Assembly: GCA_943912265.1 (NCBI GenBank)
Contig: CALTTS010000022.1
Coordinates: forward strand, 1-46,013
Length of the DNA: 46,013 nt
Origin: an uncultured Xanthomonas sp.
GTDB lineage: Bacteria > Pseudomonadota > Gammaproteobacteria > Xanthomonadales > Xanthomonadaceae
Reading direction: 5' to 3'
Below, piece by piece: positions 27,771 to 38,678 of the stretch. The notes under the pieces are model-generated. The model was not told where the DNA came from, ran no database searches, and saw only the letters and a program-made list of their open reading frames with translations. Positions within the stretch are counted from its first letter, which is position 1; the number at the start of each line of letters is the position of its first letter. The position numbers and the translations under genes are program-made.

Positions 27771-29489
27771 ATGCACCACGACGCCGATCTGATCAACATC
27801 GTCGCCGTCGGCCTCGCCTTGGCCTTCGTCTTCGGTGCCTTCGCCAACCGCCTGAAACTGTCGCCGCTGGTCGGTTACCTGATCGCCGGCGTCGCCGTCG
27901 GCCCGTTCACGCCCGGCTTCGTCGCCGACCAGGCGCTGGCCAACCAGTTGTCCGAGCTGGGCGTGATGCTGCTGATGTTCGGCGTCGGCCTGCACTTCTC
28001 GCTGGACGACCTGCTGGAAGTGAAGGCCATCGCCATCCCCGGCGCCTTGGCCCAGATTGCCGTGGCCACGCTGATGGGCTGGGGCTTGGCCTGGGCGATG
28101 GGCTGGTCGCCGATCAACGGCTTCGTGTTCGGCCTGGCCTTGTCGGTGGCCAGTACCGTGGTGCTGTTGCGCGCACTGGAAGAGCGCCGCCTGCTGGACA
28201 CCAAGCGCGGCAAGATCGCGGTGGGCTGGCTGATCGTCGAGGATCTGGCGATGGTGCTGGCCCTCGTGCTGCTGCCGGCACTGGCGCAGGTGCTGGGCGA
28301 CGGCAGCAATGCGGCCGGCAGTGAAAGCGAAGGCGGCATCCTGGCGGCCATCGGCATCACCCTGTTCAAGGTGTCCGCCTTCGTCGCGGTGATGCTGATC
28401 TTCGGCAAGCGCGCCATCCCGTGGGTGCTCGAACGCATCGCCCGCACCGGTTCGCGCGAGCTGTTCACCCTGTCCGTGCTGGCCATCGCGCTGGGCGTGG
28501 CCTTCGCTTCGGCCAAGCTGTTCGACGTGTCCTTCGCGCTGGGCGCCTTCTTCGCCGGCATGCTGCTCAACGGCTCGGAACTCAGTCACAAGGCGGCCAA
28601 CGATTCGCTGCCGCTGCGCGATGCATTCGCGGTGCTGTTCTTCGTGTCGGTGGGCATGCTGTTCGACCCGCACATCCTGATCGAGCACCCCTGGCAGGTG
28701 CTGGCGACGCTGCTGATCATCGTGCTGGGCAAGTCGGCGGCGGCCTTCTTCATCGTGCGCGCGTTCGGTCACCCCACCGGCACGGCGCTGACGATCTCGG
28801 CCAGCCTGGCGCAGATCGGCGAGTTCTCCTTCATCCTCGCCGGGCTGGGGCTGAGCCTGAAGATCCTGCCGCAGACCGGCCACGACCTGATCCTCGCCGG
28901 CGCGCTGCTGTCCATCGTGCTCAACCCGTTCCTGTTCGCCTGGCTGGACCGGCGCCAGGCGCAGCAGCAGGCCGTCGCGCCGGAACCGGCGGCCCCGGAA
29001 CTGCCGCCGGGCCCGCCGATCGACACCGACGGCCATGCCATCGTCATCGGCTACGGCCGGGTCGGCAGCCAGCTGGCCGGGGTGCTGCGCCAGCGCGGCG
29101 TGCCGGTGCTGGTGATCGACGACAACATCGACCACGTGCGCGAAGCGCATGCCGCCGGCATCCCCGCCATCCGCGGCAGTGCCGCCGCCGACAAGGTGCT
29201 GGCCGAGGCACACCCGGAAACCGCGCGGATCGCCATCCTCGCCATCCCGCAGCCGCTGGAAGCCGGCGAGGCGCTGGCCAAGCTGCGCGCGATCAACCCC
29301 TCGCTGACGCTGCTGGCGCGCGCGCACAGCGATGCCGAGGTCAGGCACCTGCTCGAACACGGCGCCGACGGCGCGGTGCTGGCCGAGCGCGAGCTGGCCT
29401 ATTCGCTGGCCGAGATGGTGCTGTCCACGCCGCCGTACCGCCACCTGCGCACCCAGGCCACGGCAGGGCCCGCGCCTACGCCGAACTGA
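27771..29489 (+). CDS. Cation/proton antiporter, YbaL/KefB type (CPA2)
   Basis: A 572-residue inner-membrane protein. About twelve hydrophobic helices (LSPLVGYLIAGVAVGPFTPG; VASTVVLLRALEERRLL; LIVEDLAMVLALVLLP, containing the ion-path Glu-Asp) are followed at about 415-535 by a RCK/TrkA-N domain with nucleotide-binding AIVIGYGRVGSQLAGVL. This is the YbaL branch of the CPA2 family, close in length to Escherichia coli YbaL (558). It probably exchanges potassium or another cation for protons. ATG 27771 begins MHHDADLINIV, as in YbaL-like proteins; an upstream extension is not hydrophobic or conserved-looking. Confidence 0.93.
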   Translation: MHHDADLINIVAVGLALAFVFGAFANRLKLSPLVGYLIAGVAVGPFTPGFVADQALANQLSELGVMLLMFGVGLHFSLDDLLEVKAIAIPGALAQIAVATLMGWGLAWAMGWSPINGFVFGLALSVASTVVLLRALEERRLLDTKRGKIAVGWLIVEDLAMVLALVLLPALAQVLGDGSNAAGSESEGGILAAIGITLFKVSAFVAVMLIFGKRAIPWVLERIARTGSRELFTLSVLAIALGVAFASAKLFDVSFALGAFFAGMLLNGSELSHKAANDSLPLRDAFAVLFFVSVGMLFDPHILIEHPWQVLATLLIIVLGKSAAAFFIVRAFGHPTGTALTISASLAQIGEFSFILAGLGLSLKILPQTGHDLILAGALLSIVLNPFLFAWLDRRQAQQQAVAPEPAAPELPPGPPIDTDGHAIVIGYGRVGSQLAGVLRQRGVPVLVIDDNIDHVREAHAAGIPAIRGSAAADKVLAEAHPETARIAILAIPQPLEAGEALAKLRAINPSLTLLARAHSDAEVRHLLEHGADGAVLAERELAYSLAEMVLSTPPYRHLRTQATAGPAPTPN

Positions 29490-29691
29490 GACGGCTGCGC
29501 CGGCGGCATCGCTCGGCAACAGTCCCGACGACTCGGACCGGTGTCCGCGCAAGCGGCAGCCGGGCTCCCCGGCGACGAGCCAGCCCCGGCCGGGCCGGCC
29601 TTCGCCATGCAGGGATGCGGCCCGCCATGTCGGCGTCGGGGGAGTCGGGCAACCGCGGGAAACGCCTGCGCGCGCGCCACCCCGCACGGCA

Positions 29692-32589
29692 TCAGGCGGC
29701 CGGGCGGCAGCGCGCGGCCAGCAGCCCGGCCATCGGTTCGGGCCGGTGGAAGTGGTAGCCCTGCCCGAAGGTCACGCCCATCCCGCGCAGCCGTTCGGCC
29801 ACCTCGGCGCTCTCGATCTGCTCGGCGACGGTGGCGATGCCGAGCACGCCGGCCACGTCGACGAAACTGCGTATCGCCGCCGCTTCCAGCGCGCCGTCCA
29901 GCACGCCGCGCACGAACTGGCCGTCGATCTTCAGCTTGTCCACGCGCAGCGACTTGAGGTAGCCGTAGGACGCCACGCCCGAGCCGAAATCGTCCAGCGC
30001 CACGGTCACGCCGAGCGCGCGCAGGGCCTCGATGAAATGCGCGGCATCGGCCAGGTTGGTGACCGCGGCCGTTTCGGTGATCTCGATGCACAGCACCTGC
30101 GGCGGCACGCCGGAATCGCGTATCGACTGGATCACGTGGCGATGGAACGCGCGGTCGCCCACCGACTGGCCCGAGCAGTTGATCGCCACCCGCGCCAGCC
30201 CGTCCGTGCCGCTTTCGGCCAGCAATCCGAGCACGTGGCGCAGCACCCAGCGGTCGATCCGCGAGGCGAGCTGGTAGCGCTCGGCGGCGGGGATGAACAG
30301 GCCCGGCGAGAGCAGGCCGCCCTTGCCGTCGCGCAGGCGCAGCAGCACTTCGCAATGCAGCGGATCGTGCGCGCCGGCGTCGCTGCCCAGCGGCACGATG
30401 CGCTGCGCGTGCAGCTCGAACTGGTCGTCGTCGAGCGCCTGGCCGATCAGCGCGCCCCATTCGATGCCGCCGCTGCCGGCCGCCATCGCCGCCGCGCGCC
30501 CGCTCTCGTCCAGCACCACGCGGCCGCGTCCTTCGGCCTTGGCCAGGTAGCACGCGGCATCCGCGTTCTTGATCACGCTGGTGACATCGGCCGACGCGGC
30601 GCCCAGCGGCACCAGACCGATGCTGACGCCGATACGGAACCGCCGCCCATCCTCGGAGACGAAGCGGTAATCCTCGATGCCCTGGAGAATCCGTGCCGCA
30701 CTGTCCTTGGCCTGCGCCAACGGACAATCGCCCAGCAGGATCGCGAACTCGTCGCCGCCGAAACGCGCCACCGCGTCCTGCATGCGCACCGCGCACCCCA
30801 GGATTTCCGCCACCTGCATGAGCAGGCGGTCGCCGGCCGCATGGCCACATGCATCGTTGACCAGCTTGAAGTGGTCCAGGTCGAGAAACATGACCGCCCC
30901 TTCCCCGCCAGCCTGGCGCAGGCGTTCCAGCTCCAGGCCCAGGCGGATCTCGAACTCGGCGCGGTTCAGCAGACCGGTCAGGAAGTCGTGCGATATCCGA
31001 TAGTTCATCTCCCGCGCCAGCGTCGCCTTCTCGGTGATGTCGCGGAAGATCATCACGGCCCCGCACAAAGTGCCCTGCGCATCGAGCAGCGGCGCCGCCG
31101 AATCCTCGATCACATGCCGGCGGCCGTCGCCGGAAGCCAGCACCGTGTCGCCGGCCACGCCGACCTTGCGTCCTTCGCGCAGACAGACGTCGATCGGGCA
31201 CGGCGGCCGTTCGTCGCGGCCCTCGATGCGCAGGTCCAGCACCAGGCTGGCCGGGCACCCACTGGCCCGCTCCTGCGACCAGCCGGTCAGCGCCTCGGCG
31301 GCCGGGTTGAGCCAGGTCACCCGGCCCAGTTCGTCCGTGGTCAGTACCGCGTCGCCGATCGAGCGCAGGGTGATCGACAGCAACGCCTCGCGGTCGGCCA
31401 GCCGGGTTTCCGTCGCCTTGCGCTCGCTGATGTCCAGGTGCGTGCCGAACATCCAGCCCGGCTTGCCATCGGCGCTCCGGGTGAACACACGGCCCCGGGC
31501 CATCACCCACACCCAGTGGCCATCCTTGTGACGCATGCGCAGCTCGCAGGCATAGCCGGGCGTCTCACCGGCGAAATGCCGCTGCAAGCGGTCATGGGCC
31601 TCGCGGCCGTCCTCCGGATGGGTCAGCGAAATCCACGTGTCGATGTCGATCGGTTCCAGTTCGCCCAGGGTGTAGCCGATCTGGCTCGCCCAGCGCTCGT
31701 TCAGCCGCACCTCGCCGGTCTGCACGTTCCATTCCCAGGTGCCGGCGTCGGTGCCTTCCAGGATCATGCTCAGGTGCAGGCGCTCGTCCTCCAGCACCTG
31801 GCGCTGGCGCATCGTCTCGGTGATGTCCTGCAGCGCGCCCAGCAGCCGCACCGGCTTGCCGTCCTCATATTCGACTTCGGCCACCGAACGCAGCCAGTCG
31901 AGGCGGCCGTCGGCCCCGATGTGACGCAATTCCATGTCCCAGCCCTGGCCGGTGCTTTCGGCCACGCGGAAGGCGTCGGCCAGACGGGTACGGTCCGGTT
32001 CCGGATAGAAGGCCAGCACGCTGTCGATAGTCGGGACCAAGTCGCAATCCACCCGATGCAAACCGGGCATCTGGTCCGTCCAGGTGATCGTGCTTTCCGA
32101 TATCCGCTTGGTCCAACCGGCCATCCCGGCCAGCGCACTGATGCGCGCCAGCAGCGTGCGGCTGTCCTTCAGCTCGATTTCCCGTGTGCGCTCAGCGGTG
32201 ATGTCCGAACACACCACGAGATAGCCGCCGCTCCGGTTGCCGCGCAAGCCGAAGGCCTGCACCTCCAGCCGCAGCAGATGGTAGACGCCGCTGAGGCGCG
32301 CCCGCATGCCCAGCTCGCCGCGGAACGCCTCGCCGGCCGCCAGCGCCTGCATCAGGCGACGCAGCACCGGCCGCTGGTCCCCGGCGATGCGGAACAGCCG
32401 ACGCACCCGATTCCCGATCACCTCGTCGGCCGGGCGAGCGCACAGGGCGAGCATCGCCGGGTTGGCCCAGCGCACCCGGCGCGCGGCATCCAGTACCGCC
32501 ACCGGCGTGTCGGTGTGCAGCGCCACCGCGGAAAGCGCCTGGAAATCTCCCGTCACGGCCCCGGCTGGGGACGGCATCCATTGCGGCAT
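29692..32589 (-). CDS. PAS-GGDEF-EAL cyclic-di-GMP turnover protein
   Basis: A 965-residue protein without membrane helices. Four PAS-type sensor domains: about 20-135, 150-260, 272-392 (LNERWASQIGYTLGE, WVMARGRVFTRSADGKPGWM) and 398-520 (SIGDAVLTTDELGRVTWLNP). GGDEF domain about 525-695 with intact GGDEF (611-615) and a product-inhibition RMQD (602-605) five residues before it. EAL domain about 710-955 with EVLLR in place of EALLR, and Asn804, Glu837/Glu839, the DDFGSG pair Asp866-867, Lys887, Glu923 and Gln943 all present. Both cyclase and phosphodiesterase activity therefore look possible. The PAS ligand is unknown. ATG 32589 has GGAG upstream. It ends convergently with the antiporter gene, with about 200 bases between. 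Confidence 0.95.
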   Translation of the reverse strand: MPQWMPSPAGAVTGDFQALSAVALHTDTPVAVLDAARRVRWANPAMLALCARPADEVIGNRVRRLFRIAGDQRPVLRRLMQALAAGEAFRGELGMRARLSGVYHLLRLEVQAFGLRGNRSGGYLVVCSDITAERTREIELKDSRTLLARISALAGMAGWTKRISESTITWTDQMPGLHRVDCDLVPTIDSVLAFYPEPDRTRLADAFRVAESTGQGWDMELRHIGADGRLDWLRSVAEVEYEDGKPVRLLGALQDITETMRQRQVLEDERLHLSMILEGTDAGTWEWNVQTGEVRLNERWASQIGYTLGELEPIDIDTWISLTHPEDGREAHDRLQRHFAGETPGYACELRMRHKDGHWVWVMARGRVFTRSADGKPGWMFGTHLDISERKATETRLADREALLSITLRSIGDAVLTTDELGRVTWLNPAAEALTGWSQERASGCPASLVLDLRIEGRDERPPCPIDVCLREGRKVGVAGDTVLASGDGRRHVIEDSAAPLLDAQGTLCGAVMIFRDITEKATLAREMNYRISHDFLTGLLNRAEFEIRLGLELERLRQAGGEGAVMFLDLDHFKLVNDACGHAAGDRLLMQVAEILGCAVRMQDAVARFGGDEFAILLGDCPLAQAKDSAARILQGIEDYRFVSEDGRRFRIGVSIGLVPLGAASADVTSVIKNADAACYLAKAEGRGRVVLDESGRAAAMAAGSGGIEWGALIGQALDDDQFELHAQRIVPLGSDAGAHDPLHCEVLLRLRDGKGGLLSPGLFIPAAERYQLASRIDRWVLRHVLGLLAESGTDGLARVAINCSGQSVGDRAFHRHVIQSIRDSGVPPQVLCIEITETAAVTNLADAAHFIEALRALGVTVALDDFGSGVASYGYLKSLRVDKLKIDGQFVRGVLDGALEAAAIRSFVDVAGVLGIATVAEQIESAEVAERLRGMGVTFGQGYHFHRPEPMAGLLAARCRPAA

Positions 32590-32630
32590 GTCACGCTCCG
32601 AGCTTGGCTTCGATCATCGGCCCCCACTAC

Positions 32631-32662
32631 CCGATGCCCACGATTTCCGCCCGGGGCATCGG
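32631..32662. promoter_or_regulatory. Inverted repeat in the leader of the GGDEF-EAL gene
   Basis: CCGATGCCC (32631-32639) and GGGCATCGG (32654-32662) form a perfect 9-bp dyad with a 14-base centre, about 42 bases upstream of the GGDEF-EAL start. It could be an operator for a dimeric regulator or an RNA hairpin in the leader. Confidence 0.45.
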
Positions 32663-32771
32663 TCGCAGAGGCTCCCTCCCACTAGATGTCGGCACCGCGG
32701 GCCGGAAATGAAGCCGCATTGCCTTGCGGCACGGGCCGGGCATGCCCCGCAGCCCGGCCCGGCACGCTGCC

Positions 32772-35357
<2,586 letters not shown>

Positions 35358-35408
35358 CGGGAACTCCTCGAAACAAGGGCCGGCCACGCCGGCGGAACCT
35401 GCCTTCCA

Positions 35409-35436
35409 GATGCGGGTGCCGGATGCCGTTTCAAGC
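35409..35436 (-). promoter_or_regulatory. Sigma-32 (RpoH) heat-shock promoter of clpB
   Basis: On the minus strand CTTGAAA (35430-35436) is separated by 13 bases from CCGCATCT (35409-35416). The first matches the sigma-32 -35 consensus exactly, the second matches CCCCATNT except for one base, and the spacing is within the known range. Transcription would start about 45 bases before the clpB ATG, as expected for this regulon. Confidence 0.85.
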
Positions 35437-35548
35437 CTTCCTGAGACGGAAACCCGCGCCCGCTTCGCCGCCATCATGCCCGAGCCGGCACCCGGGCCGC
35501 TTGATCGCGATCATGCCGGCGCCGGACGCCCGCGGGCCGCCCGGCGGA

Positions 35549-37138
35549 TCAATCGCCCGGGCGCGACCGCTGCAGCGACAGCAGGCCCATCAGCGCCGCC
35601 AGCGCCAGATAGGCGCCGACGAACTGGGCGCTGATCGCCGCCGGCAGGCCGTGCAGCGTGCCGGGCAGGTAGATGCCGCCGCGCGGATCGACCGAATGGA
35701 CGATGCCGCAGGCGGCCAGCGCCGCCGCGACCAGCAGGATGCCGGCGGCGCGGCGCAGGCGGCCATCGACCATGGCCGCCACCGCGGCAATCCACAGCAT
35801 CGCGGTGATGATGAAGCCGTTGCCCAGGGCGAAGGTCACCGCCAGTTCCGGCAGGCCGTGGCCATCGAGCGCGGTGGTCATCTCCGCCAGCCGGTCCGGC
35901 GCGATCCAGCCCGGCGCCTTGATCGCCAGCAGGTAGGCCACCGACGGCAGGAAGCCCAGCACCATCGCCCCGGCATGCTGCCTGGGCGTGGCCTGGAACG
36001 CCTGGGTGGTGATGTCGATGGCGACGTAGACGATGATCGGCGCCAGCACCGCCAGCGGCAGCCACTGCACCAGCCCGGAGATCACCCCGAGCATGCCGCC
36101 GATGCCGACGAACAGCCCGGTCAGCAGGGTGTAGCCGCTGCGCGCACCCATGTGCTTGTAGGCGGGCTGGCCGATGTACGGCGTGGTCTGGGCGACGCCG
36201 CCGCAGACGCCGGCCACCAGCGTGGCGAAGGCCTCGACCAGCAGGATGTCGCGGGTGCGGTAGTCGTCGCCGGCCGCGCGCGCGCTCTCGGACACATTGA
36301 TGCCGCCGACCACCATCAGCAGCCCGAACGGCAGCAGCAGCGGCAGGTACGGCACGGTGGCCGGCAGTCCCTCGACGAAGCCCAGGCTCGGCCACGGCAC
36401 CACCACCCGCGGCGGCGTCCACGCCGGCAGCGCGAAGCCCGGCGCGCCCAGGCCCAGCAGGCCCAGGCCGTAGTACAGCGCGGTGCCGAACACGAACACC
36501 ACCAGCACCGCCGGCAGCTTCACCGGCAGCCGGCCCTTGGCGATCAGCACGTACAGCAGCAGGCCCAGCGTGACCAGGCCGACCACCGGCGAGCGCAGCG
36601 CCTCCACCAGCGGCAGGAAACCCATCAGCACCAGCGCGATGCCGGCGATCGAGCCCAGCAGCGCGGCGCGCGGCAGCGCCCGCGTCACCGCCTCGCCGAA
36701 GAACGACAGCACCAGCTTGAGCACGCCCATCACCACCAGCGAGGCCATGCCCAGCTTCCACGTGGCCATCGCTGCCGCATGCGGGTCCAGCCCCTGCGCC
36801 TTGCAGGCGACGAACGCCGGACCCAGCACCAGCAACGCCATGCCGATGCTGGTGGGCGCATCCAGCCCCAGCGGCATCGCGGTGACATCCTCGCGCCCGC
36901 TGCGTGCGGCCAGCCGCCGCGCCATCAGCGTGTACAGCAGGTTGCCGACCAGCACGCCCAGCGCGGTGCCGGGAAACATGCGCCCGAACACGACGTCGGC
37001 GGGGAACTGGAACATCCCCACCAGCGCCATGGCGATGAAGCCGAGGATGGACAGGTTGTCGACGACGAGGCCGAAGAAACCGTTGAGATCGGCGGGAACG
37101 AACCAGCGCGGACGCGCGGCGGGCGACGATGCGGACAT
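35549..37138 (-). CDS. NCS2-like (xanthine/uracil-type) permease
   Basis: A 529-residue membrane protein with about 12-14 hydrophobic helices. It begins WFVPADLNGFFGLVVDNLSI, and later segments include DVTAMPLGLDAPTS, the substrate-binding-like GGINVSESARAAGDDY and GGVAQTTPYIGQPAYKHMGA, which resemble the NCS2/AzgA nucleobase permeases. No purine or pyrimidine genes are adjacent, so the substrate is unassigned. It is read in the same direction as clpB and lies upstream of it; the clpB promoter sits between them. Confidence 0.82.
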   Translation of the reverse strand: MSASSPAARPRWFVPADLNGFFGLVVDNLSILGFIAMALVGMFQFPADVVFGRMFPGTALGVLVGNLLYTLMARRLAARSGREDVTAMPLGLDAPTSIGMALLVLGPAFVACKAQGLDPHAAAMATWKLGMASLVVMGVLKLVLSFFGEAVTRALPRAALLGSIAGIALVLMGFLPLVEALRSPVVGLVTLGLLLYVLIAKGRLPVKLPAVLVVFVFGTALYYGLGLLGLGAPGFALPAWTPPRVVVPWPSLGFVEGLPATVPYLPLLLPFGLLMVVGGINVSESARAAGDDYRTRDILLVEAFATLVAGVCGGVAQTTPYIGQPAYKHMGARSGYTLLTGLFVGIGGMLGVISGLVQWLPLAVLAPIIVYVAIDITTQAFQATPRQHAGAMVLGFLPSVAYLLAIKAPGWIAPDRLAEMTTALDGHGLPELAVTFALGNGFIITAMLWIAAVAAMVDGRLRRAAGILLVAAALAACGIVHSVDPRGGIYLPGTLHGLPAAISAQFVGAYLALAALMGLLSLQRSRPGD

Positions 37139-37264
37139 TGGCGGAAGGATCGGCGGGGGATGGAGGATGTTAGGCCATCGACGCCCGGCGCAAACCGGCC
37201 GGGGCGGCGGGACGGCCCGGGCATCGCGGACGCCCCGGCAGGCCGCCGTCCGGCACGCGCCCGT

Positions 37265-37747
37265 TCAGAACGACACTTCCACCGCCTGCCGCGACCACAG
37301 CACCGACTGCTGGCCGGTGGCCTGTTTCCACGCCAGCCGGATCGCCTCGATGTCGGCGGCGCGCTGCGGCGTGTCCTCGTGCAGGATCACCAGCACCTTG
37401 GTCTTCAGCCGGTTCGGTCCGGCGGCGCCGCGGAACAGCCACTGGCCGTAGGCGTCGAACACGGTCAGGCCATCGGGGAAGCGCGGCGTGACCTCCTCGT
37501 CGAGGAACGCACGCCACTGCGCCTCGCCGATCGGCTGGGTCTGCAGGCGGTCGGCCGCACCGCTCTGCTCGCCCACGCCGAAGTACAGCTCGCTGCGCAC
37601 CCAGCCGCCGGCCTGCGTCGGGCGCGCGGCGTCGCCCTGCATCGTGGCCGTGACCGCCGGCGGGGCCGGTGTCGCGGCCGGCGGCAGCGAAGCGCATGCG
37701 GCCACGGCCAGCAACAGCGATGGCAGCAGCAGGAAGCGAAGCGTCAT
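37265..37747 (-). CDS. DUF3574-domain lipoprotein
   Basis: A 160-residue predicted lipoprotein: signal peptide MTLRFLLLPSLLLAVAACAS with lipobox VAAC (Cys18), an Ala/Pro-rich tether, then a DUF3574 domain with VRSELYFGVGE, EAQWRAFLDEEVTPRFPDGL and KTKVLVILHED. The function of the domain is unknown. ATG 37747 starts the signal peptide; an ATG three codons upstream is also possible. It is divergent from the trehalose operon. Confidence 0.85.
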   Translation of the reverse strand: MTLRFLLLPSLLLAVAACASLPPAATPAPPAVTATMQGDAARPTQAGGWVRSELYFGVGEQSGAADRLQTQPIGEAQWRAFLDEEVTPRFPDGLTVFDAYGQWLFRGAAGPNRLKTKVLVILHEDTPQRAADIEAIRLAWKQATGQQSVLWSRQAVEVSF

Positions 37748-37862
37748 GGCGGTCATCCGGCAGGAAGGGCAAGGCCCATGGTTGGCCACCGCGCCGCCGC
37801 CGACAAGCCCGCGCGCGGCGCTTTTACCTGAACGCAACGCGGGCTGGGGCAGAATCGGGAAC

Positions 37863-38636
37863 ATGGCCGATCCGCCACCTCCCCTCCCGCCACCGCCGCT
37901 GCCGGGACGCGCGTGCGCCCTGTTCCTCGACGTGGACGGCACCCTGGTCGACTTCGCGCCGCGCCCGGACGCGGTGCGCCTGCGCCCGGGCCTGACCGCC
38001 CTGCTCGCCCGTCTGGCGGCCGCGCACGACGGCGCCGTGGCCCTGGTCAGCGGCCGCCCGGTCGAGCAGCTCGACGCCCTGTTCGCGCCGCTGCGCCTGC
38101 CGGCCGCCGGCCTGCACGGCCACCAGATCCGTCCCGCCGGCGCCGTGCTGCCGGCCGTGCCCGCCGCCGGCCTGGCCGACGCCCTGCATGCACTGCACCT
38201 GCAGGCCGAATGCCTGGCCCATGCCCACCCCGGCGTGCTGGTGGAGGACAAGCGCAGCGGGCTGGCCCTGCACTGGCGCAACGCGCCGGAAGCGGCGCCG
38301 GCGGTGGCCGCGTTCGCGCAGGCGCATCTGCCCGCCCTGCCCGGCTTCCGCCTGCAGCCGGGCAACGCGGTGATCGAATTCGTGCCGCGCGGCAGCGACA
38401 AGGGCCGCGCCGTCGAGGCCTTGCTCGCGCAGCCGCCGTTCCGCGGCCGGGTGCCGGTGTTCGTCGGCGACGACCTCACCGACGAGGCCGGCTTCGCCGC
38501 CGCCCACCGGCTCGGCGGCTGGAGCGTGCTGGTCGGCGCGCGCGCCGGCAGCGCCGCGCGCCACGCCCTGCCCGACATCGGCGCCGTGCTCGACTGGCTC
38601 GGCGCCGGCCTACCGCAAGAGGAATCCCGCACCTGA
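37863..38636 (+). CDS. otsB: Trehalose-6-phosphate phosphatase
   Basis: OtsB, 257 residues, a HAD-family phosphatase that releases trehalose from trehalose-6-phosphate. Motif I is FLDVDGTLVDF (nucleophile Asp near residue 24), motif II ALVSGRP, motif III with Lys in RGSDKGRAVEALL, motif IV VFVGDDLTDEAGF. The N-terminus is unusual: PPPPLPPPPLP at residues 4-14. ATG 37863 has a weak ribosome site (GGGA). First gene of the trehalose operon. Confidence 0.95.
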   Translation: MADPPPPLPPPPLPGRACALFLDVDGTLVDFAPRPDAVRLRPGLTALLARLAAAHDGAVALVSGRPVEQLDALFAPLRLPAAGLHGHQIRPAGAVLPAVPAAGLADALHALHLQAECLAHAHPGVLVEDKRSGLALHWRNAPEAAPAVAAFAQAHLPALPGFRLQPGNAVIEFVPRGSDKGRAVEALLAQPPFRGRVPVFVGDDLTDEAGFAAAHRLGGWSVLVGARAGSAARHALPDIGAVLDWLGAGLPQEESRT

Positions 38637-38678
38637 CCGCGCCCCGGCGCGTCCGCCCCCACGGCCCAAGGAGCATCC

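Noticed and set aside
29490..29691. Terminator between the convergent antiporter and GGDEF-EAL genes
   Set aside because: GCCGGG/CCCGGC pairs near 29559-29573 but is only 6 bp and lacks a T run on either strand.
29332..32685. A 1117-residue plus-strand frame opposite the GGDEF-EAL gene
   Set aside because: Low-complexity antisense shadow; the opposite strand encodes an intact multi-domain protein.
32590..32771. c-di-GMP riboswitch upstream of the GGDEF-EAL gene
   Set aside because: I found none of the conserved GEMM core elements, only a simple inverted repeat.
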